Assembly: GCA_937911045.1 (NCBI GenBank)
Contig: CALEPX010000004.1
Coordinates: 1-64,000 of the forward strand
Direction: 5' to 3'
Source of the DNA: an uncultured Fretibacterium sp.
GTDB taxonomy: Bacteria > Synergistota > Synergistia > Synergistales > Aminobacteriaceae
DNA: 64,000 nt
Shown: positions 24,938 through 33,563 of the stretch, piece by piece
Position numbering within the stretch: the first letter of the stretch is position 1
Layout of the letters: each line of letters begins with the position of its first letter
Made by a program: the position numbers and the translations under genes
The notes under the pieces: generated by a model
The model's input: only the letters and a program-made list of their open reading frames with translations
What the model was told of the DNA's origin: nothing
The model's database searches: none

Positions 24938-25756
24938 ATGCTGACTGAGCTGAGTGATAAACTCAAAAATTTGCGTGAATATCTTGCGTCGCTTGGGAGT
25001 GTCGCGTGTGCATTCTCAAGCGGCGTTGATTCTACGTTGCTGTTGAAAGTTGCTCATGATGTTTTGGGCGGGAATGTCTTGGCTGTTACAGCTGCGTCGG
25101 CAATGTTTCCGGAACGCGAATTGAACGAAGCCAGAGAATTTTGCAGAGTGAATAACATTCGGCACGTGATTTTTGAATCGGACGAGTTAGAGATTCAGGG
25201 TTTTAATCGTAATCCGAAAAATCGCTGTTACCTGTGCAAAAAAGATCTGTTCTCGAAAATTCTGAAGATTGCCAGCGAGAATAATATTGCGAACGTGATT
25301 GAAGGCTCGAATCTTGATGATTTGGCAGATTACAGACCGGGTTTGCAGGCGATTGAAGAGTTGCACGTGAAAAGCCCGTTACGAGTTGCGAAGCTGTCAA
25401 AGGCAGAAGTCCGTGAATTATCCCGGGAATTGGGCTTGAAAACTTTTGATAAACCGTCGTTTGCGTGTTTAGCGTCGAGATTTGTTTACGGTGAGGAGAT
25501 TACACCCGAGAAATTGCAAATGGTCGCTGCGTCCGAGAATTTGCTGCGTGAGTTGGGCTTCAAGCAGTTTCGTGTCAGGATTCACGGGAATGATTCGAGA
25601 ATTGCGCGGATTGAGATTTTGCCGAATGATTTCGCGAAGATTTTGCAGGATAACACACGTGAGAAAATTTTCGGTGAATTAAAGAGCTTCGGTTTTGATT
25701 ACGTTACGTTGGATTTGCAGGGCTACAGAACCGGCAGCATGAACGAGGTATTATAA
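24938..25756 (+). CDS. larE: LarE-family ATP-dependent sacrificial sulfur transferase
   Basis: 272 residues. A PP-loop ATP site (FSSGVDSTLLLKVAHD, about 22-38) adenylates the pyridinium carboxylate in LarE proteins. The region NRCYLCKKDLF and the sulfur-donor position in KPSFACLASRFVYG (Cys) match the family that builds the nickel-pincer cofactor of lactate racemase. The partners larB and larC are not in the window, so a different sulfur-transfer substrate remains possible. It lies 3 nt after the acidic protein gene and 3 nt before the DedA gene, clearly one operon. Confidence 0.9.
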   Translation: MLTELSDKLKNLREYLASLGSVACAFSSGVDSTLLLKVAHDVLGGNVLAVTAASAMFPERELNEAREFCRVNNIRHVIFESDELEIQGFNRNPKNRCYLCKKDLFSKILKIASENNIANVIEGSNLDDLADYRPGLQAIEELHVKSPLRVAKLSKAEVRELSRELGLKTFDKPSFACLASRFVYGEEITPEKLQMVAASENLLRELGFKQFRVRIHGNDSRIARIEILPNDFAKILQDNTREKIFGELKSFGFDYVTLDLQGYRTGSMNEVL

Positions 25757-25759
25757 ATC

Positions 25760-26380
25760 ATGAGCATTTTGAGAGCGATTATCAGCTGGCTAGTCGATAC
25801 GATCGGCAGAATGGGTTACACGGGGATAATTTCGCTGATGTTTCTTGAGTCCTCGTTCTTTCCGTTTCCGAGTGAAGTTGTTATGCCTCCTGCCGGTTAT
25901 CTTGCGTGGAAAGGTGAGATGTCGCTATTTTGGGTGTTAGCTTCCGGAATTTTCGGGAGCATTTTGGGAGCGTTGTTTAATTACTGGGTGGCTTTGAAAC
26001 TTGGTCGCCCATTTTTGTTGCGTTGGGGAAAATATTTTTTTGTGTCGCAGGATTCGATTCAGAAAGCCGACGAATTTTTCCTGAAGCACGGACATATCAG
26101 CACGTTAATCGGCAGATTATTGCCAGTGATTCGCCAATATATTTCGCTTCCGGCAGGTATCGCGAGAATGCCGCTGAGAATTTTCACGTTTTTCACAACG
26201 TTGGGAGCTGGAATTTGGGTTTGCGTTTTGACGTTGCTGGGATATATTCTCGGGGAACATCAGGAATTATTCAGCAAGTATTACAGGTTGATAACGCTGG
26301 CTTGTGTTTTGCTTGCGTTGGGAATAATTCTCGTGTACGTATTGTTCCTGAAGTTTCGCAAGAATCAAGACAAGATGTGA
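25760..26380 (+). CDS. DedA/SNARE-associated family membrane protein
   Basis: 206 residues with about five hydrophobic segments. Family signatures are FLESSFFPFPSEVVMPPAGYLA (about 29-50), GSILGALFNYWVALKLGRP and FLKHGHISTLIGRLLPVIRQYISLPAG. DedA proteins are proposed to be undecaprenyl-phosphate or phospholipid flippases. It follows larE by 3 nt. The association is probably transcriptional only. Confidence 0.94.
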   Translation: MSILRAIISWLVDTIGRMGYTGIISLMFLESSFFPFPSEVVMPPAGYLAWKGEMSLFWVLASGIFGSILGALFNYWVALKLGRPFLLRWGKYFFVSQDSIQKADEFFLKHGHISTLIGRLLPVIRQYISLPAGIARMPLRIFTFFTTLGAGIWVCVLTLLGYILGEHQELFSKYYRLITLACVLLALGIILVYVLFLKFRKNQDKM

Positions 26381-26386
26381 TATGAT
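26378..26386 (+). promoter_or_regulatory. Extended -10 promoter for the PfkB kinase
   Basis: TGATATGAT (TGA plus TATGAT) overlaps the end of the DedA gene, 50 nt before the TTG start. No clear -35. Confidence 0.5.
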
Positions 26387-26435
26387 ATTACGATAACGAA
26401 ATAAAATCCAGTATTACCTGAGGAGGCAGATAAGT

Positions 26436-27401
26436 TTGGCAGCGATAACAGTTGTAGGTTCTCTAAATATGGATCTAGTCATGCGCGCACCGCGTTGTCC
26501 TAAGCGTAGTGAAACGGTCATAGGAGGCCCGTTCGGAATCGCTGGAGGCGGCAAGGGTTCAAATCAGGCACTGGCAGCGGCAAGATTGAATGCAGTGTCA
26601 TATATGATAGGTTGTGTAGGTGATGATGAATTTGGCAGACGGCTTCGTGCTGTTCTGGTTGAGAATGGCGTTGATTGCTCGAATTTGCAAACTCGAAAGG
26701 AAGCTGCAACGGGAACGGCGGTAATCACGGTAACAGATGCCGGAGACAGTTCAATCGTAATTTCTCAAGGGGCGAATGCGTTGCTCGATGAAGCTGACAT
26801 GGTTCGCGCGAAGGAAATTTTCGAGTCATCGGACGCGGTTTTGTTCCAGATGGAAATTCCGCCTGAGACAGTTGCTGCGGGTTTGAAAATTGCGCGTCAG
26901 GCTGATTGTAAAACGTTTTTGTCGGCAGAACCCCCGTTCTCGTTACCCGATGAAGTTTGGCAAGGGATTGATTTTTTGATTCTGAACGAGAGAGCTTTGA
27001 GTTTTTATACAGGTGCGAAAAAATCCGCGAGATTAACAGTTCCGGCTCAGTCCGAGATTTCAAGCATGGCTGCGGAATTTCTGAAGCGCGGCGTGAAAAC
27101 TCTGGTTGTGACACAAAGCTCAAAAGGCGGTGTCGTGTTTCAGAAGAACGGCGATAATTTCGCGTTTGATGCGTTTAATATTCGTTCGGTCGATCACACT
27201 GGAGCCAGAGACGCGTTTTGTGCAGGATTGTGTGTTGCGTCATCCGAGGGAATGTCTGTCAAGCGCGCGGTGAGATTTGCTGCGGCTTGCGGAGCGTTGG
27301 CGTGTACGAAAATCGGGGCGCACCCGTCTTTACCATGGAGGCATCAGGTCGGTGCGTTATTGGGCGAGTCTTATGATTCGTATGAAGACGATGAAGATTA
27401 A
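26436..27401 (+). CDS. PfkB-family sugar kinase, ribokinase-like
   Basis: 321 residues, TTG start with AGGAGG 9 nt upstream. The N-terminal PfkB signature GGGKGSNQALAAARL (about 36-50) and GSLNMDLVMRAPRCP match ribokinase. In the C-terminal signature the anion-hole Gly is replaced: DHTGARDAFCAG instead of the usual DTTGAGDAF. The catalytic-base Asp is kept. The strand before it, LVVTQSSKGGVVF, also lacks the usual LG. The substrate is therefore uncertain and activity may be altered. No ribose transporter or rbsD lies nearby. Confidence 0.85.
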   Translation: MAAITVVGSLNMDLVMRAPRCPKRSETVIGGPFGIAGGGKGSNQALAAARLNAVSYMIGCVGDDEFGRRLRAVLVENGVDCSNLQTRKEAATGTAVITVTDAGDSSIVISQGANALLDEADMVRAKEIFESSDAVLFQMEIPPETVAAGLKIARQADCKTFLSAEPPFSLPDEVWQGIDFLILNERALSFYTGAKKSARLTVPAQSEISSMAAEFLKRGVKTLVVTQSSKGGVVFQKNGDNFAFDAFNIRSVDHTGARDAFCAGLCVASSEGMSVKRAVRFAAACGALACTKIGAHPSLPWRHQVGALLGESYDSYEDDED

Positions 27402-27451
27402 TTGGAAGATTGATTGATTAATAATATTTGTGTTGGGAAGTGTATTCAATT

Positions 27452-28747
27452 TTGGAACAGTATAATTATTTGCTAAGTCTTTGTGTAATCTTGCTATCAA
27501 CGAAAATTTTCAGTATATTGTCGCGTCGTGCGCAGTTGCCGCAAGTTGTCGGAGCATTGATGGCAGGATTATTTTTCGGTCCGGCTGTATTGGGAGTTTT
27601 GACGGAATATTTGTTCGGAGTACAGTTTTGTTTGCAGCCTTCGCCATTGATTAGCCGTCTCGCGGAATTGGGCGTAATCGTTATCATGTTCACGGCTGGA
27701 ATGGAAACGGATATTAACGAATTGAAAGCTTCGGGAACTGTGGGATTCGTCGTGGCGTTGAGCGGAGTTGTTGTGCCGTTGATAATGGGCGCGGGCTTGA
27801 TGTACTTGTTTGATCCGGATACCAGTTTCGCGTCGGCAATTTTCGTCGGAGCGGTTTTGACAGCTACGTCAGTTTCCATTACGGTTGAAACATTGAAGGA
27901 ACTCGGCAAAATGTCAACGAAGGTCGGGAATACGATTCTGGCAGCGGCATTAATCGACGATATTCTGGGCTTGATATGCTTAACGCTCATAACTGGAATA
28001 GCTGGAGAATCCGTGAATTTGTGGATGGTATTCGCGCAGATTTTCGGATTTTTCGTATTTGTTGCGATTGCGGCGGTTGTGTATATCAAGGCGATGCAAT
28101 ACTCGGACAAAATTCAGAGCAATCGTGATCTGAAACGTTATGCCGTAATGGGATTTGCGTTTTGTATGTTCATGGCGTGGGCTGCTGAAGTATTATTCGG
28201 AATTGCGGACATAATCGGAGCGTTTGCAGCCGGAATGATAATTGCGATGGCTCCTAAAGGCAAATATATCGCGAGCAAATTTGATTCGATATCGTTCTTG
28301 CTATTAACGCCGGTATTTTTCGCGAATATCGGCATCGAAGTCGTAATGCCAAAAATGAATTTACAGCTTGCATTATTCACGGTTGCGATCGTAATCGTGA
28401 GTGTGATTTCGAAACTTGGCGGCTGCGGATTAGGCGCGAGATTATGCGGCTTCTCGAACAGTGAGAGCTATCAGACTGGATTGGGAATGGTCTGTCGAGG
28501 TGAAGTTGCGTTAATCGTCGCTGACAAAGGAATGTCTATGAACATGATTAACGAGCAGTATTTGGGCCCGATAATCATCATGATAATTTTCTGCACGATT
28601 ATAACCCCGATATTCTTGAAGAACGCGTTCAAAGGTCAAGAGGATACAGCTGGAAATGCGATTTTCGAAGAGGCGTTCATGTTGACGGCTCAAGCTGATG
28701 AAATCACAGAAGATCTTTTCCATCGCAGGCAAATGGCTCGTCGTTGA
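27452..28747 (+). CDS. CPA2-type cation:proton antiporter
   Basis: About 430 residues and 12 membrane segments in the Na+/H+ exchanger fold. AELGVIVIMFTAGMETDINEL and the core LIDDILGLICLTLI, with its Asp pair, are typical of KefB/NapA-like carriers. There is no C-terminal TrkA domain. The TTG at 27452 has GGGAAG about 11 nt upstream and is my preferred start; a TTG at 27428 or GTG at 27440 would add residues but lack a ribosome site. It probably exports Na+ or K+ in exchange for protons. Confidence 0.9.
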   Translation: MEQYNYLLSLCVILLSTKIFSILSRRAQLPQVVGALMAGLFFGPAVLGVLTEYLFGVQFCLQPSPLISRLAELGVIVIMFTAGMETDINELKASGTVGFVVALSGVVVPLIMGAGLMYLFDPDTSFASAIFVGAVLTATSVSITVETLKELGKMSTKVGNTILAAALIDDILGLICLTLITGIAGESVNLWMVFAQIFGFFVFVAIAAVVYIKAMQYSDKIQSNRDLKRYAVMGFAFCMFMAWAAEVLFGIADIIGAFAAGMIIAMAPKGKYIASKFDSISFLLLTPVFFANIGIEVVMPKMNLQLALFTVAIVIVSVISKLGGCGLGARLCGFSNSESYQTGLGMVCRGEVALIVADKGMSMNMINEQYLGPIIIMIIFCTIITPIFLKNAFKGQEDTAGNAIFEEAFMLTAQADEITEDLFHRRQMARR

Positions 28748-28799
28748 GATTGATTTTGGTTGGATTGTAAATTTGAGTAACTGGGGGTGTTTATGAAAG

Positions 28800-30908
28800 G
28801 TGAGATTGCGTAAATTAGCATTTTTGTGCATATCCGGCATGGCGTTGAATTTTCTGGGAATTGCGTTGAGTTTTTCGCTGCAGATCCCAGTTATGTTTGA
28901 TTCTCTCGGGACGATTTTCATTGCGGCTCTGAGTGGATATTTGCCCGGCGTGACGGTTGCGTTTTGTACGTCGATTGGGCTAGTATTATTGGGCAGTCCG
29001 TCGTTAGATTATGGAACTGTCAGCGTTATAACGGCGTTGTGTGCTGCATTTTTTGCGAAACGCGGTTTATTCAGGAAATATTACACGCGCATAATCATCA
29101 GCATGTTTTTCGCGCTAACTCAGAGTGTGTTGGTTCTTGGACTTGCGATTCTGTTCGAGAATTATAATTTCAGCATGGACTCATTGCTGCCCGTTATGAA
29201 TTGGCTGAAAAATCATACCGGGCTTGAAGAATTTGCGTGCAGATTCCTGACGGTATTGGGAACGGATTTCCTGAACAAGACAGTTTCGGTGATAATTACT
29301 GCGCTGGCTCTGAGATATTTCCCGGAGAGATTACGCTATCAATTTGCATCTTATGATCAAAAATACGAGCTGATCCGTCGTGAAATAATTCAGGATAATA
29401 AACACAGGCTTTCAGTCCGGAAATTGTCGCTGAACACGAAAGTAACGTGTTATCTCGGATTTATAATGCTGCTCGTGATGTGCGGCTCGACTTTCACGGC
29501 GTACTTGCTTTACAAAGATTACTCGATTAAGAATCATATCGTGTTGGGAAAAGCGATTGCGAGACTTGCGGCAAATGCTGTGAATCCGCACTTAGTCGAT
29601 ACGTACTTGAATACGCGCGTGAAAACCGGAAGTTATGTCAGAAGTCAGCGCGCTCTCGAACAGTTAAAGAAAAGCTCTCCGGAGATAAATTTCGTGTACG
29701 TTTACAAGATTTTGGAGGACGGCTGTCACGTTATATTTGACGTTGATACGCCCAACGTACCTGCATCAGATTTGGGCGATGTGGTCGAATTTGACGAAGC
29801 GTTCAAGATTTATTTGCCGGATTTACTCGCCGGAAAAGCGATTGAGCCAGTAATAACCGATGACAAATACGGCTGGTTATTGACGATTTACGAGCCAGTT
29901 TACGATGATCATGGAATTTGCCGTTGTTACGCAGCAGCTGATATTTCGATGACAATGTTGACGAGTGAGAGCTTGTCGTACTGGTTCAAGATTATCTCGA
30001 TTTTCGCGGGATTCTTTATCATGTTATGCCTTTACGGATTCGCAGTTGCTGAACATAATTTGACGCTGCCGATTAACACGATTGCAATCGAAACGGGGGC
30101 TTTCGCGTACAGTTCCAAAGAAGCGCGTGAAATCAGTGCGAAGATGCTTCAGAATCTGGACATCAAAACCGGAGACGAAATCGAAAATCTTTACGTAGCA
30201 TTAACGAAAACTATTTGCGACACGGTGCAATATATCAACGATGTGCAAGCTAAGAACGCTGTGATCGGGAAAATGCAAGCCGGCTTGATTCGTGTTATGG
30301 CGGAATTAGTCGAAAGCCGCGACAAAAATACCGGCACACACATTCGCAACACTTCAGCTTATGTCGAAGTTATCGCGCGGAAAATGCAATCCGAGAGAAT
30401 CTATCCTGACGCAATGACCGAAGAATTTATTCAGGACGTAATACGCTCAGCACCGTTGCACGACATTGGCAAGATTCACATTCCGGACGCTATTCTAAAC
30501 AAACCCGGCAAACTCACAAACGAAGAGTTTTCACTCATGAAGACCCACACAACGATCGGCAAACAGATAATCGACAACGTGATTAAAATCGTACCTGATC
30601 CGGGATACTTGAAAGAGGCACGAAACTTGGCTGCATATCATCACGAGAAATGGGACGGCTCGGGTTATCCTGAAGGGCGCGCAGGTTCGGACATTCCGTT
30701 ATCGGCGAGAATTATGGCTGTTGCGGACGTGTTCGACGCTCTAGTTTCAAAACGCAGCTACAAAGACGGCTTCCCGTTTGAGAAAGCACTCGCTATTATG
30801 CGTGAAGGTTTCGGGACGCATTTTGACCCGCAGGTTCTTCAGGCATTCCTGGACTCAGAAGCAGTAATCAGGCGAATTTCCGAGAATAACCAGAATGCGA
30901 TTATCTAG
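28800..30908 (+). CDS. HD-GYP phosphodiesterase with ECF-S-like membrane sensor and extracytoplasmic domain
   Basis: 702 residues. Residues 1-175 hold about six membrane helices with VMFDSLGTIFIAALSGYLPG, resembling the substrate-binding S subunit of ECF vitamin transporters. A helix at about 217-240 leads to a Cache-like extracytoplasmic region (245-395), then a helix at about 400-420. The C-terminal HD-GYP domain has HDIGKIHIPDAIL, YHHEKWDGSGYPEG and ADVFDALVSKRSYK, the residues needed for c-di-GMP hydrolysis. The start is a GTG at 28800; an overlapping 6-codon frame (ATG at 28793) precedes it. No GGDEF protein is in the window. Confidence 0.9.
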   Translation: MRLRKLAFLCISGMALNFLGIALSFSLQIPVMFDSLGTIFIAALSGYLPGVTVAFCTSIGLVLLGSPSLDYGTVSVITALCAAFFAKRGLFRKYYTRIIISMFFALTQSVLVLGLAILFENYNFSMDSLLPVMNWLKNHTGLEEFACRFLTVLGTDFLNKTVSVIITALALRYFPERLRYQFASYDQKYELIRREIIQDNKHRLSVRKLSLNTKVTCYLGFIMLLVMCGSTFTAYLLYKDYSIKNHIVLGKAIARLAANAVNPHLVDTYLNTRVKTGSYVRSQRALEQLKKSSPEINFVYVYKILEDGCHVIFDVDTPNVPASDLGDVVEFDEAFKIYLPDLLAGKAIEPVITDDKYGWLLTIYEPVYDDHGICRCYAAADISMTMLTSESLSYWFKIISIFAGFFIMLCLYGFAVAEHNLTLPINTIAIETGAFAYSSKEAREISAKMLQNLDIKTGDEIENLYVALTKTICDTVQYINDVQAKNAVIGKMQAGLIRVMAELVESRDKNTGTHIRNTSAYVEVIARKMQSERIYPDAMTEEFIQDVIRSAPLHDIGKIHIPDAILNKPGKLTNEEFSLMKTHTTIGKQIIDNVIKIVPDPGYLKEARNLAAYHHEKWDGSGYPEGRAGSDIPLSARIMAVADVFDALVSKRSYKDGFPFEKALAIMREGFGTHFDPQVLQAFLDSEAVIRRISENNQNAII

Positions 30909-30915
30909 CAATTCA

Positions 30916-30942
30916 GCCTCGCTCAATACGGACGGGGCTTTA
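30916..30942 (+). terminator. Terminator after the HD-GYP gene
   Basis: GCCTCG pairs with CGGGGC (one T-G), followed by TTTATTT. It overlaps the end of the convergent permease gene. Confidence 0.6.
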
Positions 30943-32376
30943 TTTATACGCGTTCCTGTAGAAAATTATTCCGAGCAAAATCCAGAACACCAGACACGTA
31001 TATGATTCAAACGACAGCGAAATCCCCGGAATAAACGGAATCGGAATCAGCAATATTATCGCGAACAAAATCGAAAGCAAAAATCCCAACGCCGCGAAAA
31101 TCATAATATCTTTCTTGTTCTCAAGAGCCGCGTATTTTCGAGTCGCAAGAGCCGTGTATCCAAAACTTATCGTCGCTCCGATTGATGACATATCCACTGC
31201 CCAGCCAAGAACCACTCGTCCGGCAAACGGAATGCCAAGCGATACTAACAGGCAAAACAACGTCGCATTCATCGGCACGTTATATTTATTCAAGCGTCCA
31301 AACCATTCAGGCAGCATTTGATTCTCGGACATGGAATATAATAACCGGCTCGTCGCTGCGTAAAAACCAACGATCCCTGTCAACATAGCACACAACGCCG
31401 AAATCCCAGCTGCGATTAATCCGGGAATACCCATTACTTTATATGCCGCGAACAAAACCGGAATCGAAATTATTCCGTGCAGATTCTCTAAATCATCGAT
31501 ATATTCCGCCCAGTTCGCATAATTCTCCGGAAAATACGACGCTGCAAACAAATTCATAGACACGTAAACAAATCCGCCGAATATTATGCACGTATCCATC
31601 AGAACTTTCACTTTACTCATGCTGAAATTCGATTCTTCCGAAAATTTCGGGACTGTCTCAAATCCTACAAACGCCCACGGAGCTATTGCACTCACGGATA
31701 ATACCTGCAAAAAAAACGTGAACTGTTTCCCGTTATAATTCTTGTCTGGATAAAATAACGGCTGAAAATTCGAAGCACTGCTCTCAGGATTTAATACGAC
31801 CGCCGCAACAAGAATCACTACTCCTGAAATCAGCAATATAACTAAGACCGTCTGCAATATTCCCGAAACTTTTATATTCAGCATGTTAATCAGCGCGAAA
31901 ATTATCATAGCAACTAACGCGAGAATAATTTCCCCGAGATAAATATTATCGCCGGCAATCGTGTACAGGAATTTGAACTGGAAAAAATTATTAAACAGCA
32001 CTCGGAATAACACCGCAATCGCGTTCGCATTCACCGGAACTAGGCACAAATAACTCAGTCCGAGAAACCATGCGCACAAAAATCCGTGTTTCTTTCCGAA
32101 AGCTCTCGTCGCGTAAACAAATTCGCCGCCAGCAACAGGAAATTTCTGAATCATGTAGCTATAACTATACGAAATTACAAGCATGACAATAGCACCGATT
32201 TCCATCGCAATCAACGTTCCAACAGTTCCGGCACGCTTCAAAAATACTGTCCCCGGCATCATGAACGCGCCAAATCCGATTACACAGCCAAAAGCCATCG
32301 ACCACACATTCAGGAGCGTCAATTTGCGTTCAAGTCTGTGTTCGAGTTTTTCGCTACCTGAAGCACCTGTACTCAA
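30940..32376 (-). CDS. APC-superfamily amino-acid permease
   Basis: 478 residues with about 12 membrane helices. TM1 has SMAFGCVIGFGAFMMPG, the unwound-helix motif of amino acid/polyamine/organocation carriers. SAIAPWAFVGFETVPKFSEE (about 231-250) is the TM6 substrate region. The TTG start has GGAGG 9 nt upstream. The hydrophobic, compact sequence and lack of a decarboxylase neighbour point to amino-acid uptake or exchange; the substrate cannot be read. Confidence 0.9.
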   Translation of the reverse strand: MSTGASGSEKLEHRLERKLTLLNVWSMAFGCVIGFGAFMMPGTVFLKRAGTVGTLIAMEIGAIVMLVISYSYSYMIQKFPVAGGEFVYATRAFGKKHGFLCAWFLGLSYLCLVPVNANAIAVLFRVLFNNFFQFKFLYTIAGDNIYLGEIILALVAMIIFALINMLNIKVSGILQTVLVILLISGVVILVAAVVLNPESSASNFQPLFYPDKNYNGKQFTFFLQVLSVSAIAPWAFVGFETVPKFSEESNFSMSKVKVLMDTCIIFGGFVYVSMNLFAASYFPENYANWAEYIDDLENLHGIISIPVLFAAYKVMGIPGLIAAGISALCAMLTGIVGFYAATSRLLYSMSENQMLPEWFGRLNKYNVPMNATLFCLLVSLGIPFAGRVVLGWAVDMSSIGATISFGYTALATRKYAALENKKDIMIFAALGFLLSILFAIILLIPIPFIPGISLSFESYTCLVFWILLGIIFYRNAYK

Positions 32377-32426
32377 TTTATGCCGCCTCCAATTCTTGAA
32401 TCATAAAATACAAACCAGTTCAGTAT

Positions 32427-32435
32427 ATTTTATCA
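32427..32435 (-). promoter_or_regulatory. Extended -10 promoter for the APC permease
   Basis: Minus-strand TGATAAAAT, about 50 nt upstream of the TTG start. Confidence 0.5.
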
Positions 32436-32439
32436 CATG

Positions 32440-32470
32440 AAAAAAACCCCGTTATATTTCAAACGAGGTT
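32440..32470 (-). terminator. Terminator after the PAP2 gene
   Basis: On the minus strand AACCTCGTT pairs with AACGGGGTT around a 10-nt AT-rich loop, followed by TTTTT. Confidence 0.8.
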
Positions 32471-32510
32471 CTCAATTCAAATTCATAAATTCGCAAATAC
32501 AAAGCTATAG

Positions 32511-33446
32511 CTATTTATTACGCGCGAAAAATTTCAGAACAATCGGGTAAATCAACACAATATAAACAATCATGCTAGCCGTATACGCCAGCCGTCCCCA
32601 GAACGCACCGAATATTTCAATCGTTACAGGCTTCAAATATAAGATCATCAAGCTCAACGGAATCATGCCGATTATCGCCAGAATTATTCCCCTCGCATTC
32701 ACGCCCGTAGACGAGAATTTCACCCAGCGTTTCTCACAAAATCTCGCAATGACAAACGCCAGCAATCCGCCAATATCCGCCCAAGCTCCACGACGCATAT
32801 TATCCGGCTTCACGAGAATTTTCCCAGACGCATCATAATCAATCGGGTATGACTTGTAAGTCGTGTAAATCAGCACGACAAGTCCAAGAACAAATATTAT
32901 TCCCAGAATCAAATCTTCGCGTTCAGGTTTATTCTCGATATATGCGAAAATCTTGCACGTCACAAATAACGCAGCACAGCCAATCGCAAATCCAACGATT
33001 ACGTCCTGAGGCGTGTGAACTCCCAGATAATTTCGCGAGAACATCGTCACAAAAATCGCCAGAACCCAGAAAATTTTCCAAACACGATTCTTCACAAACA
33101 TCGCAAACGATCCGTAAATCGGCGTAACTGTCGCAGTGTGTCCGCTCGGAAACGAATAGCCTCCAGCAGTCGCAATCGCGTCACCTGCAGGAATTATTTT
33201 CGGCTCACGAATCCACGGTCTGTAAACGCACGCAATATTTTTCACGAGAACGTTAAACGCAACACTCATGTTCCAAGCCATAATCGTGAACAAGCCTTTT
33301 TTCTTGTCAACGCACCAGTACACGAACGCCGGCAATAATCTAATCAGCGTCACTGCGAATAACGACAAGTACTCCAAGAACGGCGTCAACGAATCATTAA
33401 TCGAAATCCTGAAATTCTGCAAAAACAACAAGTACTCAATATCCAT
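32511..33446 (-). CDS. PAP2-family membrane phosphatase
   Basis: 311 residues with about eight membrane segments. The three-part acid-phosphatase signature is intact: KNIACVYRP (KX6RP), PSGHTA and SRNYLGVHTPQD (SRX5HX3D). Such enzymes remove phosphate from undecaprenyl diphosphate or phosphatidic acid on the outer membrane face. The C-terminal half carries four or five further helices of unknown role, longer than minimal PAP2 proteins. It is a single gene between two terminators. Confidence 0.93.
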   Translation of the reverse strand: MDIEYLLFLQNFRISINDSLTPFLEYLSLFAVTLIRLLPAFVYWCVDKKKGLFTIMAWNMSVAFNVLVKNIACVYRPWIREPKIIPAGDAIATAGGYSFPSGHTATVTPIYGSFAMFVKNRVWKIFWVLAIFVTMFSRNYLGVHTPQDVIVGFAIGCAALFVTCKIFAYIENKPEREDLILGIIFVLGLVVLIYTTYKSYPIDYDASGKILVKPDNMRRGAWADIGGLLAFVIARFCEKRWVKFSSTGVNARGIILAIIGMIPLSLMILYLKPVTIEIFGAFWGRLAYTASMIVYIVLIYPIVLKFFARNK

Positions 33447-33486
33447 TATTATCGCTCCGTTTCAAAAATTCCTGAAAAGCCCGCAT

Positions 33487-33495
33487 ATTATAGCA
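33487..33495 (-). promoter_or_regulatory. Extended -10 promoter for the PAP2 gene
   Basis: Minus-strand TGCTATAAT, about 40 nt upstream of the ATG. Confidence 0.65.
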
Positions 33496-33506
33496 CGAAC
33501 AATCCC

Positions 33507-33539
33507 TAAAAAATTACCCCCGATTTAACGAGGGCAATT
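33507..33539 (-). terminator. Terminator after the BACON lipoprotein gene
   Basis: On the minus strand ATTGCCCTCG pairs with CGGGGGTAAT around a 6-nt loop, followed by TTTTT. Confidence 0.8.
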
Positions 33540-33563
33540 CGTGTTTATTCTGCGATTTCGTGA

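Noticed and set aside
27466..28110. Long minus-strand frame opposite the antiporter
   Set aside because: The plus strand encodes a recognisable antiporter; the opposite frame has Asn/Thr/Ile-rich sequence typical of an antisense of membrane helices.
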